Source: Acholoe squamosa
Lineage: Eukaryota; Annelida; Polychaeta; Phyllodocida; Polynoidae
Direction of reading: 5' to 3'
Assembly (NCBI GenBank): GCA_949317995.1
Contig: OX439036.1
Coordinates: 23,162,854-23,226,853 of the forward strand
Length of the DNA: 64,000 bases
Position 1 is the first letter of the stretch. Every line of letters starts with the position of its first letter. The notes below the pieces were generated by a model. It ran no database searches. It saw nothing but the letters and a program-made list of their open reading frames with translations, and was not told the origin of the DNA. Both the position numbers and the translations under genes were made by a program. Below are positions 12,781 to 28,717 of the stretch, piece by piece.

Positions 12781-12934
12781 GGAGTTGCTTGCCGCGTAGC
12801 GGCCGGGAGCGCAGCGACTATAGCAACTTCATTATGTTTTCGGTTTGTCAGTGACGTCACTGTCACCTTGTGACGCAATTTGTGACGTCATACGGCGACC
12901 GTGACGTCACACGTCCCTGCAGAGTGGCAACTCC
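12781..12934. mobile_element. Small inverted-repeat element carrying three CRE octamers
   Basis: GGAGTTGC at 12781 and GCAACTCC ending at 12934 form short inverted ends, with a second GTTGC/GCAAC hairpin inside the left half enclosing CCGCGTAGCGGCCGGG. Three TGACGTCA octamers lie at 12852-12859, 12883-12890 and 12902-12909. It is GC-rich compared with its surroundings and non-coding. Confidence 0.55.
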
Positions 12935-15218
12935 TATCCTTGGTCCTTGCCACATTCTTCTTGTTTGCATTTGCCATCTTACTGGCGTAATTGATTTTTT
13001 TCAGGTCATTAATTTCAATACAATACTGTACATCAAATATTGATTTTCTAGAATGAGGATCCTGTAATACAGATACAAATGTATAGCCATTAATAGGTAT
13101 GATATATAGTCATTTTAAGGAATGATCATTTTTGTTTTTACTACAGGTGGTTGGTGAGTTTGCACACTGATGCCCTCCTTCTTAAGGGTCAAATTTTTTT
13201 TGCCCCCTCCCCCCCTCCGAAGAACCGAAAATCACATGAAAATGCACCCTTTCAAACTATAGTAACATGCAGGCTGTTTCACTAAAAACATGTGAAACTA
13301 TTTTGCCCCACCCCCGGTCAAGGGGGGCGGGGAATCTACCCCCCTTTGAAGTTGAAAAATCATCACTCCGTTAACAGATAACTCCTGTCATGCACTTTAT
13401 TTTCAATAAGAGATAACTCCTCTCATGCAGTTTATTTTCAATCGACACTGTTGGATACCTGCGCATACTGCGCATTTAAAACTTAATTGGCGCATTAAAT
13501 ACTCCAGAAAATGCGCCATTGGCAGCATAAGCATTGTCCAAAAATATCTTACAAAAAGTTTCTTTAAGCTATTCATGATCTCAGTCTCCATCAAACAAAT
13601 GACTGAAGTATTATAGAAAAAAAAAACACAGCAAAAGGAACCTTTGTGAAGCTGAATACTGTATTTGATGGTATTGACGCACACCCCCTAATAAGTGTAT
13701 ACCCCTCTTTTTGGTCACATTTAAACAAGAAGAAATAAATCTGATTTTGATGCCCAAATTAATTATTTACTACTGGACATATATTCCCCCTGTGGAGTGG
13801 GGACCTTCATATGAGGGCATGGAGGAGCAGAATAACTTCATTGGGAGTCCACGAAGGAGGAATTTTCCTCCTTCCATTCTACCAGTGGGCATACCAGATT
13901 CGTAAAAGGCGACAAACTTGGGGTTTCTTGTGTCTTGGGGTGAGCATGTGGGCAGCTGGTGTCTATAGGCGCGGGCCCGGGCGTACATGCTTGCCTTTTG
14001 CCATGGGATTCCCCCTCAGTGAACCACGTCTGAGTGATCAAAGGCCGTGGTTTGTCTGGCCCTGTCTATGGGACCAGGCAAATAAAAGAACACTTGCTAT
14101 CCTTCGAAAAGAGTAGGGGAATGAAGCCCCGGTAGGGGTTTTCCCCCTCACCCCTCCTCATAGATGCGGTCATTCATCTCATAGATTCGATCATTCATAG
14201 ATTCGGTCACTGCTGTGTCGGGCAAGCAGCATATAAATACCTGTCTAGCTGTTTGGACAAGCAGCTTTTAAAAACCTGTCCAAAAAGAAAAGAAAGGACT
14301 TGTTGTCCACGAACCACAGAAATGTCTGCTAACTTTTAAGTACTATTAGTGGACGTAAAATCAACCAAACCAAACCAAACCAAACTGGACATATATTTCA
14401 GACACCATTAAGTGCTCTTTGTATGCTAAATACATCGAACACAGTATGATGACACTGCAAAAACAAAACAAAAAACGCCCATCTGCACACATTTTGCATG
14501 AATAACCATAAAGTATATAATGGCCCATTGCTCTTCAAAATGGCGCATTCTTTTGGCTATGAATGCGCCATTGGCCCATTGCAAAAATTCTTATCAAAAT
14601 CCCTGCACCAATAAAATTTATATATAAGTTGGTCAAAGGATTTTGGTTTTGAAAAAATGGTGCGAGTGAGCGATTTTTTTTTCTTTTATAAAGAATTTTT
14701 TGGCATCCAATGGATTCCTTGCTGGGAAATTGTGGTGAGTGAACAATTTTTTTTTTAAATTTTGCCAAACATCACAAAGAAAAAACTTGTATAAACTGAA
14801 GCGAGCGAAATCCTTAGACAAGATATTTTTCTAAGAAAAAAGAAATTGTATTTCCGAAAATATGGAGAGGGCAATCCGTAGACCAACTTATTTTTGCCAG
14901 AATTTTTTTGGTGTGGCCTGAGTGTCACCATACCAAATGCCAATAGAAATCAAAAACTTTTTTTCTCAGAAAGTAATGAGATACCAGAGATGATAGACAA
15001 ATGACTTAAGATCCCATATGTGCAAAGGGAATGAAATGACATAAGCCATGAAAGGAGCATGGATGACGGGGAGTTTCTGGGTTAACCAATTGGGACTGAG
15101 TTTCCCTGTTTCATCTCAATCAGGGACAGGGTCGATGCGGCATCATGGCAGCTGTCGTCAGAAGCCACAACATGCGAAGTAAGCACTACTCAAAGTGGCC
15201 AGAAACCCATAACAAGAT
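12935..15218. other. Non-coding stretch with tandem and interspersed repeats
   Basis: A 35-bp tandem duplication (AGATAACTCCTSTCATGCA...) occupies 13376-13442. At 13811-14130 lies an interspersed-repeat-like segment with AGATTCGTAAAAGGCGAC and a CTATAGGCGC motif shared inverted with 12138. A further A/T-rich repeat occupies 14640-14940. No supportable exon. Confidence 0.5.
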
Positions 15219-16403
15219 AATACTAAACCCAAACACAACGTTTGAAGCGTCGGGGTACCAGTATGCTTCACGAGCATATGCGTTGGAGGCGGCGTAGGAA
15301 CGAGTCCGAAGGACGAGTTCCTACGCCGCCTCCAACGCATATGCGAGTGAAGCATGCTAGTACCCCGACAATTCAAAAGTTGTGTTTGGGCTTTATTATA
15401 CCCCCCATACGATACTGTATCGTATCTTTATTCATATTTATAATTGTTGTTCATCGTAATCCAAGAAACACTTCGGACTCGTTCCTACGCCGCCTCCAAC
15501 GCATATGCGAGTGAAGCATGCTAGTACCCCGACAATTCAAAAGTTGTGTTTGGGCTTTATTATACCCCCCATACGATACTGTATCGTATCTTTATTCATA
15601 TTTATAATTGTTGTTCATCGTAATCCAAGAAACATGTGTTGCTGTCTTCATAGATTACACTGTTATGAGGTGGATGCGCAATATCATGCGCAAACGGTTA
15701 AATCGTAATAATAAAATTTGGCCCTGTGCCTTTTTCTGTGAAAATTTCTGTCTCTTTTCGATAGATGATTCTAAATTTCAACAATATTTAACATATTATC
15801 TAATATATTAAAGAAAGTAATCCGTAGATAAAAAAACGAAAAAAAATTTTTATGCTAATATCTCAAAATTCCCACCTTTTCGCCAAAGTAGAAAACATAG
15901 TCCCTAATATGAAACTACAAGACTGCACATGAATACATGAAAACATATGAAAATAATACGAAACTTACGACTGAACGCATTGTGGAGTGCGTCTCTTTCA
16001 AAATGGCGGACAAGGAGCCCGTTTTGACTTATTACAGGTAAACAAAATGTTTTTTTTTGTGTAGGGGGGGGTGTAATAAAGCCCAAACACAACTCAGATT
16101 TGTCGGGACCTCCGCATGCTTCACTCGCATATGCATCAGTAAGGATGCACTGAGTGAACCCGGGATTTCCCTATGTGAGACCTAAATAATTAGGGGAACT
16201 ATATTTTGTAGTGCTAGCTTATATCAGGAGTAGGGTTGTGTTTTGGCACTACTTTTCCGTATGCCCCATGGTCTTTTCCGTATGCCCCCTCCTCTATCCG
16301 TATGCCCCCTGCTCTGCATATTTGGCCCGTATGCCCCCATGGTAGGCGTACGGCGATCCTGTACATTTGCTATACAGTATCGTATGGGGGGTATAATAAA
16401 GCC
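15219..16403. mobile_element. Palindrome cluster: at least four copies of one inverted arm
   Basis: A near-perfect palindrome is centred at about 15309: the arms GGCGGCGTAGGAAC (15288-15301) and GTTCCTACGCCGCC (15317-15330) extend outward to about 15219 and 15399. The right arm is then duplicated directly with period 164 (15317-15470 and 15481-15634). Further inverted copies follow at about 16066-16130 (AATAAAGCCCAAACACAA) and 16370-16403 (ACAGTATCGTATGGGG). The repeated ends GGCTTTATTATACCCCCC and inverse suggest the true transposon terminus. No transposase ORF was found. Confidence 0.65.
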
Positions 16404-18839
16404 TTAGTTTACCATCGTAATCAGATAGTATGCATCTAAATCAGTGTGCAGACTATCATTCTGCAGGTGGACATTATCTGGCAACACTGTTATTCGGGAC
16501 GATTGAGGTTTCAATTTCAAGGAACAGTTCGTCGGCTAACGAAAATGTCTGCCTCGTTTTCGCATTCATTTTTCATCGAAAGAACGAGTGAAGGGCGATT
16601 TCATCCGGACTAAATCGCGTTCTGACAGGAAAATAAGGATAGGATAAGCGAAATAACAGTTGATAAGGGTAAAACATTTGAATAGGACTTGGTCGAATGC
16701 CGTGAACTGTGTTGTAAAGTATTGCATAAGTGATAATTGCAGATATTTGTCCACCTCGACTTTTTCCAAAAGTCCGACATGTAAAAGAAAATGAAAATCA
16801 TCAAAGTGGATCAAAACCGTCGTATTTTCCAGGAAAAACACTGATGTCGAACTTGGGAACAATAGCCAAAGTGAAGAACAAATAGTTTTCTTTGCCTCTG
16901 CATGTACACTCTTAACTATATACACGAATAAAGTTCATAATTCAATAAATAAATAAAATGTAACTCACCAATCAAGCCACGAGCGCCATTACCGTCACAA
17001 CAGTGCTTATTTGCATATTTTCAGGGGGAAGCAAAAGGAACAGCCATTGGCATTGGCGCTCTTCTAATCACCTCCCTATTATGACACAAGTTTCAAAATA
17101 TTTGAAAATAATAAGGTGTGTCAGCTCTAGTCAGTCATGTCATGAGGGGACGTGATCCGCTTTCATATACCAGCCTTTCTTTCCCCTTTCTAATGAATTG
17201 TTTTCCGCTGAAAAGGAGAAAAAATCCACTCCTAAAATTTTCACACTCTCTGCCCACATGTTTAGATCCGCATACCAAGCAAGACTGCAGCGCATCTGGG
17301 AGAAGAGTGACGAGTACATTGGATAGACAGAAAGTGCGAGCACTTGTCGCGGAGGAGTAAAGCTACCCAATGTGCACTGCAATGTTGATCATGACGTCAC
17401 AGTGACTTCTCATGGTCTTGTTTTGGTTCAAGGTAGCTGCTGGAAATCTTGCCAAAACAACCAAACAGATACCTGTCCCAAGGGAAAGGTAAGCAAAATC
17501 ATGATAGCCCATAGGTACACGATGAGATGATTGGTTGAGTGTCCAACAGTCAGGGTGAAATCGACTGTCTGTGCCCAGAATACCGAGAAAGTTGATCTGA
17601 AGGGAGTAGCACGTCCACCAAAACAACAATGTCTTTGACTCTTTCACGTTTCATGGAGAGCAGCTGTCAGCTGACATTTTCAGGTTGCAAAAACATGATC
17701 CACTAAACAAAGACATCACAGGTAGTTATACTCATACATCCAGCAGATATCTCCTAGTCACAATCCAATAAGAACAGATTGTCCAAAATGAACAGCACAG
17801 CCTAGGTTCAAGAAGGTTTTACTAATAATTGACAAATCATCAAATGCAAAGTCCCAAGCCAAGGTTCATTTATGTCACTTTTGTCAGCATCACTGCCACC
17901 AGATCAACATTGTCATTGATTATTAAAGTTGTTTATATATATAACAGAATAGAATTTATCAAAGCAGGCCTGCTTGATGATTTGCAGGAGCGGTTTACTG
18001 GTGATATCTAGGATGATTTTCTATGACAATGACAATGATTTTATTCTCTAAACCTGAGGTACATTAATTTACATATGTAGATGAGATACAAAACTCCGTA
18101 GTTATGAATTAAATAGTCACTTAAATCTAGTCACACATATCCTTCAGGATATTTCCTAATTACAAAGATCATGTTTCTATACAAGTTAAGGTAGCACTAA
18201 CTATCTTAAGACTAGATTTGAAAACAGACTAACATGACATGACAATACATCCTTAATTTTAAAGGGGCCCTGGTATGGTAATGCATGCCCGCATTAAAAA
18301 GTCACATAATCACCCCCTGACCAATCAGGGTGTCACGATTTTATGATCGTTGTTTGAATCGGTACCCATGTTGTAAATTTTCCATGCCAGCCCCCCTTTA
18401 ATAAACCAGTTCACAATGACCATACATTGCTAATGAGCACCAAGTTTAGCTTAGTACCTAGTCTGTAGGCAGGACTAGATATGGTAGTAGGGTACCATAT
18501 GGCATTCCACAAACTAAGGTTACAGGTATCTAATTATAACAACATCACCTAAGTAAACTAGGGGAGTAGATACAAGTTGATACCATTGGTTATTTACATC
18601 TTCCTAGATGAGCACCAGACATTTTTGAGTAGTGGACATGTAACAGGTGATTTGCTATATAATACTCTTGGTTGTTTTAAATGCATCACAATTGCACATA
18701 ACAAATTAATGGCTGTTAACATGACATGCTTGGTCCAATATGTCACATAAAATTGATTTGCGTAATTAGTGCCTGTCTATTAGTTAGCCCCAGTTCCTGG
18801 CTATAGTCAGTTGGGGTTGCCACAGGTAAATTTAAACAT
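16404..18839. other. Non-coding stretch upstream of the PCMTD gene
   Basis: No supportable coding exon. The minus strand has an octamer ATGCAAAT followed by a GTGAGT donor-like site near 16965-17015, which could be a non-coding first exon but is unsupported. A CATTGTCATTG-type tail at 18022-18045 may mark the 3' end of the LINE fragment to its right. The 5' UTR exon of the PCMTD gene may lie here but could not be identified. Confidence 0.4.
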
Positions 18840-19560
18840 GACAAGGTTTACAAACTTTGCTAGCTTAATCTGTTGTTGCAGATCTTTAGTGTTAAATAGC
18901 TCTGAGATTCTAGTGTTCACATCACCTACAAGGTAATTTGAGTTTATTAGTGTACCAAGCTTATTTGTGAAGAAACTGCAGTCTCTTATTTAGTGTATTT
19001 CGTCTCCTATTTTGTTTCCGGAGCACAGTGGTAATTGGTAGTTTATGATTTCTTGCTCTAAATCTGCTCAGTGCAATTCTATACTTTTTGGGAAGTTCCA
19101 GCAGGTAGGGCTGTAGTTTGAGGTCACCTTTAAAGATATTGTAGCTCCGGCAAAGGCTGGAGTTGGCCAAGGAATCATGCCATATATTGTTCCGACACCA
19201 TAGTTTTATAGTAGTCCACAAACTTAATTAAGTTTTGGCCCACTTTTTTTATAGGCTTCGAAACTTTCCCAGGCGTTTGGAATATTTTGCACTTTCTACC
19301 AATGTCCATGCAATATGATAGAATATGTTTCACGTTATGTGTCACATTAGTCTGATTAGAGCACGGACATACAAATTCATTGGTTTCTTTATTTTGTAGC
19401 TTCTTGATAAGTTATCAACCGGTACAGTTGATATCAATGCATACCGATAGTTTAGTGATAGAATATAGCGTCTATCAAACATTAGATGAATATCAATTTG
19501 TGACTCAGGTACAAAGTTCACACTCTCCATATGGCTTTTTTATTAGATCATCCTGACTTG
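18840..19560 (-). mobile_element. Decayed LINE fragment (reverse-transcriptase C-terminal region)
   Basis: In the minus-strand translation of about 19060-19110, ELPKKYRIALSRFRARNHKL resembles the conserved C-terminal motif of non-LTR retrotransposon polyproteins (LSKFRCRNHKLPIE type). Upstream in the same direction are NVKHILSYCMDIG and the short segment at 19342-19530. A weak LFNTKDLQQQIKLAKFV tail follows at about 18850-18900. Frameshifts and stops break the frame, so this is a dead copy. The family (CR1-, L2- or RTE-like) is not determined. Confidence 0.5.
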
Positions 19561-22794
<3,234 letters not shown>

Positions 22795-22976
22795 TAGGCA
22801 ATGTTAGTTTCTTTTTGTGTATTTTTTTGATTTGTAGAACTTTGATTCAAATGCTGCATAACTGGTCAAGAAAAGACCAAAAACTGGGATCTGGAGATGA
22901 TTAAGCTTTTTAGTTTTTGCTTTAATACCAATATGGTGTGTCCCTTCACATGTCTTCGTAAGTGCTGTAAAACCCA

Positions 22977-23361
22977 CCCAGTTGGCAGAAAAACGTTTTT
23001 TTTTTTACGTCAAAAAAACGTTTTATTTTGGTTCCTAAGTTTGCAAAACGTTTTTTTTTTTCAACGTCAAAATAACGTTTTTACATGTATTCAAAAAAAT
23101 GTTATTTTGACGTTTTTATAAAAACGTTTTTATATCAGGTTAAAAACCCGTTTTTTTAACGTAAAAGAAACGTAAATAAAAAACGTTTTTATTTGGTTGA
23201 AAATTGGTTGAAAAAGCAAACGTTTTTATTTGGTTCAAAATTGGTTGAAAAAACGTTTAAAAACGTTTTTTCAACGTCAAAATAACGTTTTTTAAAAACG
23301 TTTTTATACAAACCAAATAAAAACGTTTGCAAACGTTAAAAACACGTTTTTGCCAAGTGGG
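22977..23361. mobile_element. AACGTTTTT-repeat TIR element, copy A
   Basis: Ends CCCAGTTGGCAGAAAAACG and ACGTTTTTGCCAAGTGGG are inverted copies. The inside is a dense alternation of AAAACGTTTTT and AACGTCAAAATAACG blocks, able to fold on itself many times. The element is present almost full length in the opposite orientation at 52391-52734. No coding capacity. Confidence 0.85.
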
Positions 23362-23871
23362 CAGTCTATAAGCCGCACCCTGAATTGCCGTTTGTCCTAT
23401 AAGCTGTACTTTGGGACTGAAAAGCTTGCAATTCATTATGCCCATAACCCCATGCATAAGCCGCATACTGTCTTCAGGAAGAATCTATAAGGTGCAGGAG
23501 GCATCTGAAATGGACTATAAGCCACGGCGTCTACATAGGGTATCACGGTATATTAAGCAGCTACCTCTATTGTTCCCTGAGGGAGGCACAAAATGACATA
23601 TGCCATATTCGACGTAATCAGCGCAGATGCCCTAACAGGCGCACACCCCTTCTTTTTGCCCATATATTAGGCTATACAGTACTAGATGGATATTTTCGAG
23701 TACACTGCGCGCTCATTACGTTGAATTCCAGTATTCATAGGCACCCCATCCACACCACCACCAGTGCCACCACAAAAATAGAATACCAATCTAATGGGTA
23801 TGGTTCAGTAGATTTTATGTGGCGATGGCATATACATGTATATAAATGTGTTTGTAAAAACCAATAGCTTG

Positions 23872-24108
23872 TACCGTAAACTCCCGCGTATAAGACGCGT
23901 CCTCTACGCCAAACAAATGCCTTGTGCGTCTTATAGGATTTCTTCAAGTTGGGGGTGCGTCTTATACGAGGGGTAATTTTACTATAGAAATGTATTGAAT
24001 TTACAAATATCAGCATTAAAATGTGCGTCTTATACGCGAAAATGGTCCTGCTGAGTTTGGGGTGCGTCCTATACGCGCAACGCGTCTTCTACGCGGGAGA
24101 TTACGGTA
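23872..24108. mobile_element. TACCGTAA-type TIR element, copy 4 (shorter form)
   Basis: It begins TACCGTAAACTCCCGCGTAT and ends CGCGGGAGATTACGGTA, with GCGTCTTATACG units repeated inside. The core differs from the three copies at 8.2-10.1 kb, so it may be an internally deleted or sister form. It lies in PCMTD intron 1. Confidence 0.85.
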
Positions 24109-24599
24109 CTTACTAAATGACTGTAGCTATAAAGCAACAGAGTCATGGGACCGTCTTCCCCCCATAGCTCAGGCCCCTATTAAGTGTCACCTATCCATAA
24201 ATTACGTAAACTACGGGGTTCACCAGCCTTTGCTAAGTGTTAACAACATAAACGTGAACTATAGGCACCCGGTACATATGGTAATACTTGTGAAGGTTCT
24301 TTGGGGAAAATCTAATCTTATATAATTATATATATAGTGTGTGTTATATTTTGATATTCAAATACATGTATCTGGTTGGTAAATCAGAAACTGAAAAAAA
24401 AGAAAAACGAGTGAGGTTTCTATTACGTAGAATCTAGCAGTCCATTACCACTATTTTGGGTGCCTAATCTTTTACTACTTTTTTTTTTAAATGTGTTGAT
24501 ATGACCTTATTCTGGCCTTGATAACCAGCCGACCCCAACCCACCCCAGTCACACCTGGTGACAATCAGACCAACACCCATCCGTCACCCACTACACCAT

Positions 24600-25100
24600 C
24601 CCCTACATGATCCCGGGGGCTTTGATGGGGGTCCCCCATGTCCCATGTCGATTTTAAGGAAATTTCCATGTCCCATGTCACTTAGGCCTATCAAAAACGG
24701 AAGGTTGTGTTCAGGGGTCGTGACGGAGGCTAAATTTTAGGCCCCGCCCTATTTTCAAAACTTGGAAAAATCTACCAGAAATTTTATGCCACGAATGGGC
24801 ATATTTTATGTCAAATTGGAGCTCAGAGCGTCAGGGATCCAGCTAGCCTTGAACAGCCCCCCGCTTTTTTTTAGATTTTTTAAACGTCAGCGTTGTACTA
24901 CCAGTCTACAGGGGGTATCAATAATCAGTTTTTCACTGGTTTGGTAGTCATCTTAAATTTATAGAAAGTGAAAAGAAAAAATCCGACCTACTGACCCCAA
25001 TTATTTTTGGTAATATCACCTGACCAAAAGAATATTTTAGGCCTAAGCCCAAAAAGGCCCATGTCACCATATCAATTTCAGGATTCTAGAGCCACACCCC
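24600..25100 (+). repeat. Dispersed repeat shared with the MYT1 intron
   Basis: Segments CCATGTCCCATGTCGATTTT (24638-24657) and CATGTCACCATATCAATTTC (25060-25079) are matched, inverted, at about 59507-59672 (GACATGGTGACATGG and AAAATCGACAAGTGACATGG). The second locus carries only the ends without the interior found here. Type unknown; no ORF. Confidence 0.5.
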
Positions 25101-25466
25101 GTGCATGACTTAAGGCCCGGCCACACGACCAGTAGTACTTCTATGTCAAATAATCCTAGGTAACAATGATCCTATGTCAAAAAATCTTAGAATTTCAACC
25201 CTTAAGTCAGAAAGTTCCTGTATGAGGCTTACGTTTTTGTTAAAAAATCCTAGGATTCTGTACTTAAGATTTATTTGTGTCAAAAGTTTGCATGCAAAAC
25301 TCTTGAGATCTTTTTCCTCTTAGAACGTTTTTTTCCTGGGATTTTTATGTTAAGATTTTATAGTGTCATACTCTGAGCCCATGTGTACGGGACTTTAATC
25401 TATAGATGGTTTCTTCTCCCCTATCATATCAGCAGTGATCACATCACTTCTATTCCACCACAATAG

Positions 25467-25741
25467 GTGCATACGGCACAAACCATGGCGTGGAGCAGCA
25501 TCCTGACGTGGTGGAGTACTCCCGAGAACGTCTGGAACACTTCAAGAAGAACAGTGATTCGTTTGACAAGTTTGAGTTCTGTGAGCCTCAGTTCACCGTG
25601 GGAAACTGTTTGCTGATGAATCCCGCAGGACGACGCTACGATCGTGTGTACTGTGGTGCCGCCTGTCCTCCAGAACATGAGGACTTCATGAAGAGTCTGG
25701 TCAGCATAGGAGGGGTCCTGGTGATGCCACTTAACGACCAG
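25467..25741 (+). CDS. PCMTD1: PCMTD coding exon 2: methyltransferase core
   Basis: Acceptor CACAATAG precedes 25467 and donor CAG|GTAAGC follows 25741; it enters in phase 1 and leaves in phase 0. It encodes residues 103-194. NHGVEQHPDVVEYSRERLEH includes the acidic/His segment after the SAM motif, NSDSFDKFEFCEP matches vertebrate PCMTD1 almost exactly, and YDRVYCGAACP plus GGVLVMPLNDQ are the later PIMT-fold strands. The GC content is clearly above that of the surrounding introns. Confidence 0.97.
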
Positions 25742-26673
<932 letters not shown>

Positions 26674-26791
26674 CTGCTCCAGATGACCCAAGTGGTGGAA
26701 GGCGAGTGGGAAGTAAAGAACGTCTTACCCGTCAGCTTTGCCTCACTAGCCGTGCCTACCGACACCAAGGGTCTCAGTCTGGTTGAACTAC
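26674..26791 (+). CDS. PCMTD1: PCMTD coding exon 3: end of methyltransferase domain
   Basis: The acceptor TGCCTGTAG precedes 26674 and CTA C|GTGAGC follows 26791; it enters in phase 0 and leaves in phase 1. It encodes residues 195-233, starting LLQMTQVVEGEWEVKNVLPV, which aligns with the vertebrate segment LTQIMRTGQNTWESKNILAV. This completes the PIMT-like fold, after which the protein diverges from classical isoaspartyl methyltransferases. Confidence 0.95.
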
Positions 26792-27302
26792 GTGAGCACC
26801 CTTCTCATTATATACATAACAGTTATTCTGAATACTTCAAAATGGCAAAATACATAAAAAAAGGCAAATACTTTTAAAGTAACGATGAACTTTAAACTTA
26901 AAGCAGGCACGAGGCCGACCAGCTTTCGGGGAAGAGGGCCGGATTATTCAAAGCTAGAAATATTCAAAAGATTTTACTTGTATTATCAGAACCGAAAGTA
27001 CTGTTATTTAACAGCGAGGTTGCTATTTTCAAGTTATCATTATATGCAAGTCATGGCTGCCTGTGCGGGCATCTCATATTGTGAAGAAAAAAGAATTTAA
27101 TCATTTTGTTATTATTATTGTTACTTCTGGTTCCAGTTGTTTAAAAGAGGTACATGTATGTGCACAGAAAAACAACATCCCATTGGAACAATTTTTTGCA
27201 ATGAATTTCAATTCAAATTATTTTTGTACCTTGTTAATATATATCGAAAAATCATCATATACAATTGACACTTCTCAATATGCCATCTTGATTTGGTTGT
27301 AG
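26792..27302 (+). other. PCMTD intron 3
   Basis: Phase-1 intron of 511 bp, AT-rich, ending TTTGGTTGTAG. Nothing else is seen in it. Confidence 0.9.
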
Positions 27303-28717
27303 CCGAGTGCCACGTCCTAACACTACAAGAGGCCTGCCGGGTACAGATCAGGCGTCTCCTAAGAGCTAACATCAACGCCAACTACCCCCACCTGAACCAG
27401 CGCCGCCGTCCTAGTGGGGGCCCACCTCAGAAACGCCGCCGGAGCCGCGAGAAGAGCCTTAACATTGGCCCTATGAGTATTACCATGATGATCCCACGCC
27501 TTGCTGATGAAAGTGATGAGGATGGTGGAGGGTCTGGTGCTGACCAGAGGGCTGAGGATCCAGATGCCGTGGTACCCGCTGCTGATTCCCAGGACATGAG
27601 CCCAGCGCATACCGATGACGGTGAGAGTACCAGTGACCTAGGAGGTACCAATGGTGGGGACGGCAGGCGCGTGCGGCGACGTGGGCGTGTCCAGGTTCCA
27701 ACCCTGGAGGAAGAGACAGAGAGTGATGATTCTGAGTTTGATGATGCTCCAGGCATGCCTGAAATCCTGCGTCAGATGGCAGCCATGCAGCGGCGTTTCC
27801 TCGAGATAACACGCCGAGAACGCCGAGCTGATTTGGCTAACGGTACAAACCAGGAAGACCAGGGGATTGGGGATGAACTGGAGGAAGGTGAGGCTATAGG
27901 TGCAGTGGCACCAGCAGGGGCATACAACCGTAACCACTCAACCGCCATGGAGGAAGAGGTGGAGGATGAGGGACCACCACATGCAGATCTCCTCCTCAAC
28001 AAGTCCCCAGGCGACTCTTCTAGTGCTTTCAAATGTAGTAACACATCCACATCCACCTCTGGTGATGAGATGGAGGTGGAGGCAAACCTGGCTGCCTCCA
28101 GTGGTCAGGTGAGTAATGCTATTCCTATTGTCACCTCCAGTGGACGTAACCGCTGTTCGTCCAACACCAGTGTGTCCACCTCTGCTACCTCTGGTATCGG
28201 CACATGTAGTAGTGTGGAGGAACCCACAGAGATGGACTTCATTAAGGAGCTGGAGGATGAGGACGAGCCTGTGGCTGCTGCAGTGGGAAATGAGCAGCTC
28301 AATAACAAAGCATCCTCCTCCTCCCATGAGCTACTCACCAATAAGCCTAAAGCCACTACCAGTAATACCAATAACTTCACAACCCTGGCCGCCACACCAT
28401 CCTCAAGCACTGATACCGACCCTCCCTGCCATGTCCATGACTTTGATGCTGATGATGTGGATGATGATGATGACGATGATGATGAAGATGATGCAGACTC
28501 AACAGAGTGCTACTCCAACTGTTTGCCTAGCACCAGCAAGTATCACACTTCTTCATCTTCTTCCTCTGATCACCATAACGGCAGCCACCACCACAATGAT
28601 TGCCAACAGACGTACGCGGAGACCAAGCCAAGCTACCGCCGACTGGTAGCCGAGCATATAGATCAGCTACCAGTGCCACACGCCCTCAAACAATTTCTGC
28701 GTTTCTACCGGACATGA
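27303..28717 (+). CDS. PCMTD1: PCMTD coding exon 4: BC-box, long acidic linker, Cul-box, stop
   Basis: Terminal coding exon, residues 234-704, ending TGA at 28715-28717. TLQEACRVQI (240-249) fits the Elongin BC-box consensus [STP]-L-x3-C-x3-[AILV]. RRRPSGGPPQKRRRSREK (267-284) is a basic nuclear-localisation-like stretch at the place where vertebrates have PPKRKRKR. IDQLPVPHALKQFL (686-699) fits the Cul5-type box with its LPxP core and matches the vertebrate C-terminus. Between them lie about 436 residues rich in Ser, Thr, Asp, Glu and Asn, with a D/E run coded at about 28437-28500 and a His/Ser run after it. The family in vertebrates is about 360 residues, so this protein is almost twice as long because of the linker. 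Confidence 0.95.

Noticed and set aside
13811-14116. 101-codon plus-strand ORF
   Set aside because: It lies in an interspersed-repeat-like segment, and the opposite strand is equally open.
15317-15634. CRISPR-like direct repeat
   Set aside because: Only two long copies without regular spacers, in a eukaryotic transposon context.
15242-15708. Two ORFs sharing the same C-terminal 50 residues
   Set aside because: They come from the 164-bp direct duplication in the palindrome cluster, not from a gene family.
16566-16925. 119-codon minus-strand ORF
   Set aside because: Composition not protein-like in conserved positions, no splice or start context, no recognised domain.
23411-23550. Possible tRNA-like or gene signal in the TATAAGCCGCA repeats
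   Set aside because: No A and B boxes or cloverleaf; it is a diverged TIR-element relative.
27359-28410. Several minus-strand ORFs of about 100 codons
   Set aside because: Antisense shadows of PCMTD exon 4.
28116-28649. 177-codon plus-strand ORF in a second frame
   Set aside because: It overlaps PCMTD exon 4, and its Pro/Met/Thr-rich product follows from codon repeats in the real frame.
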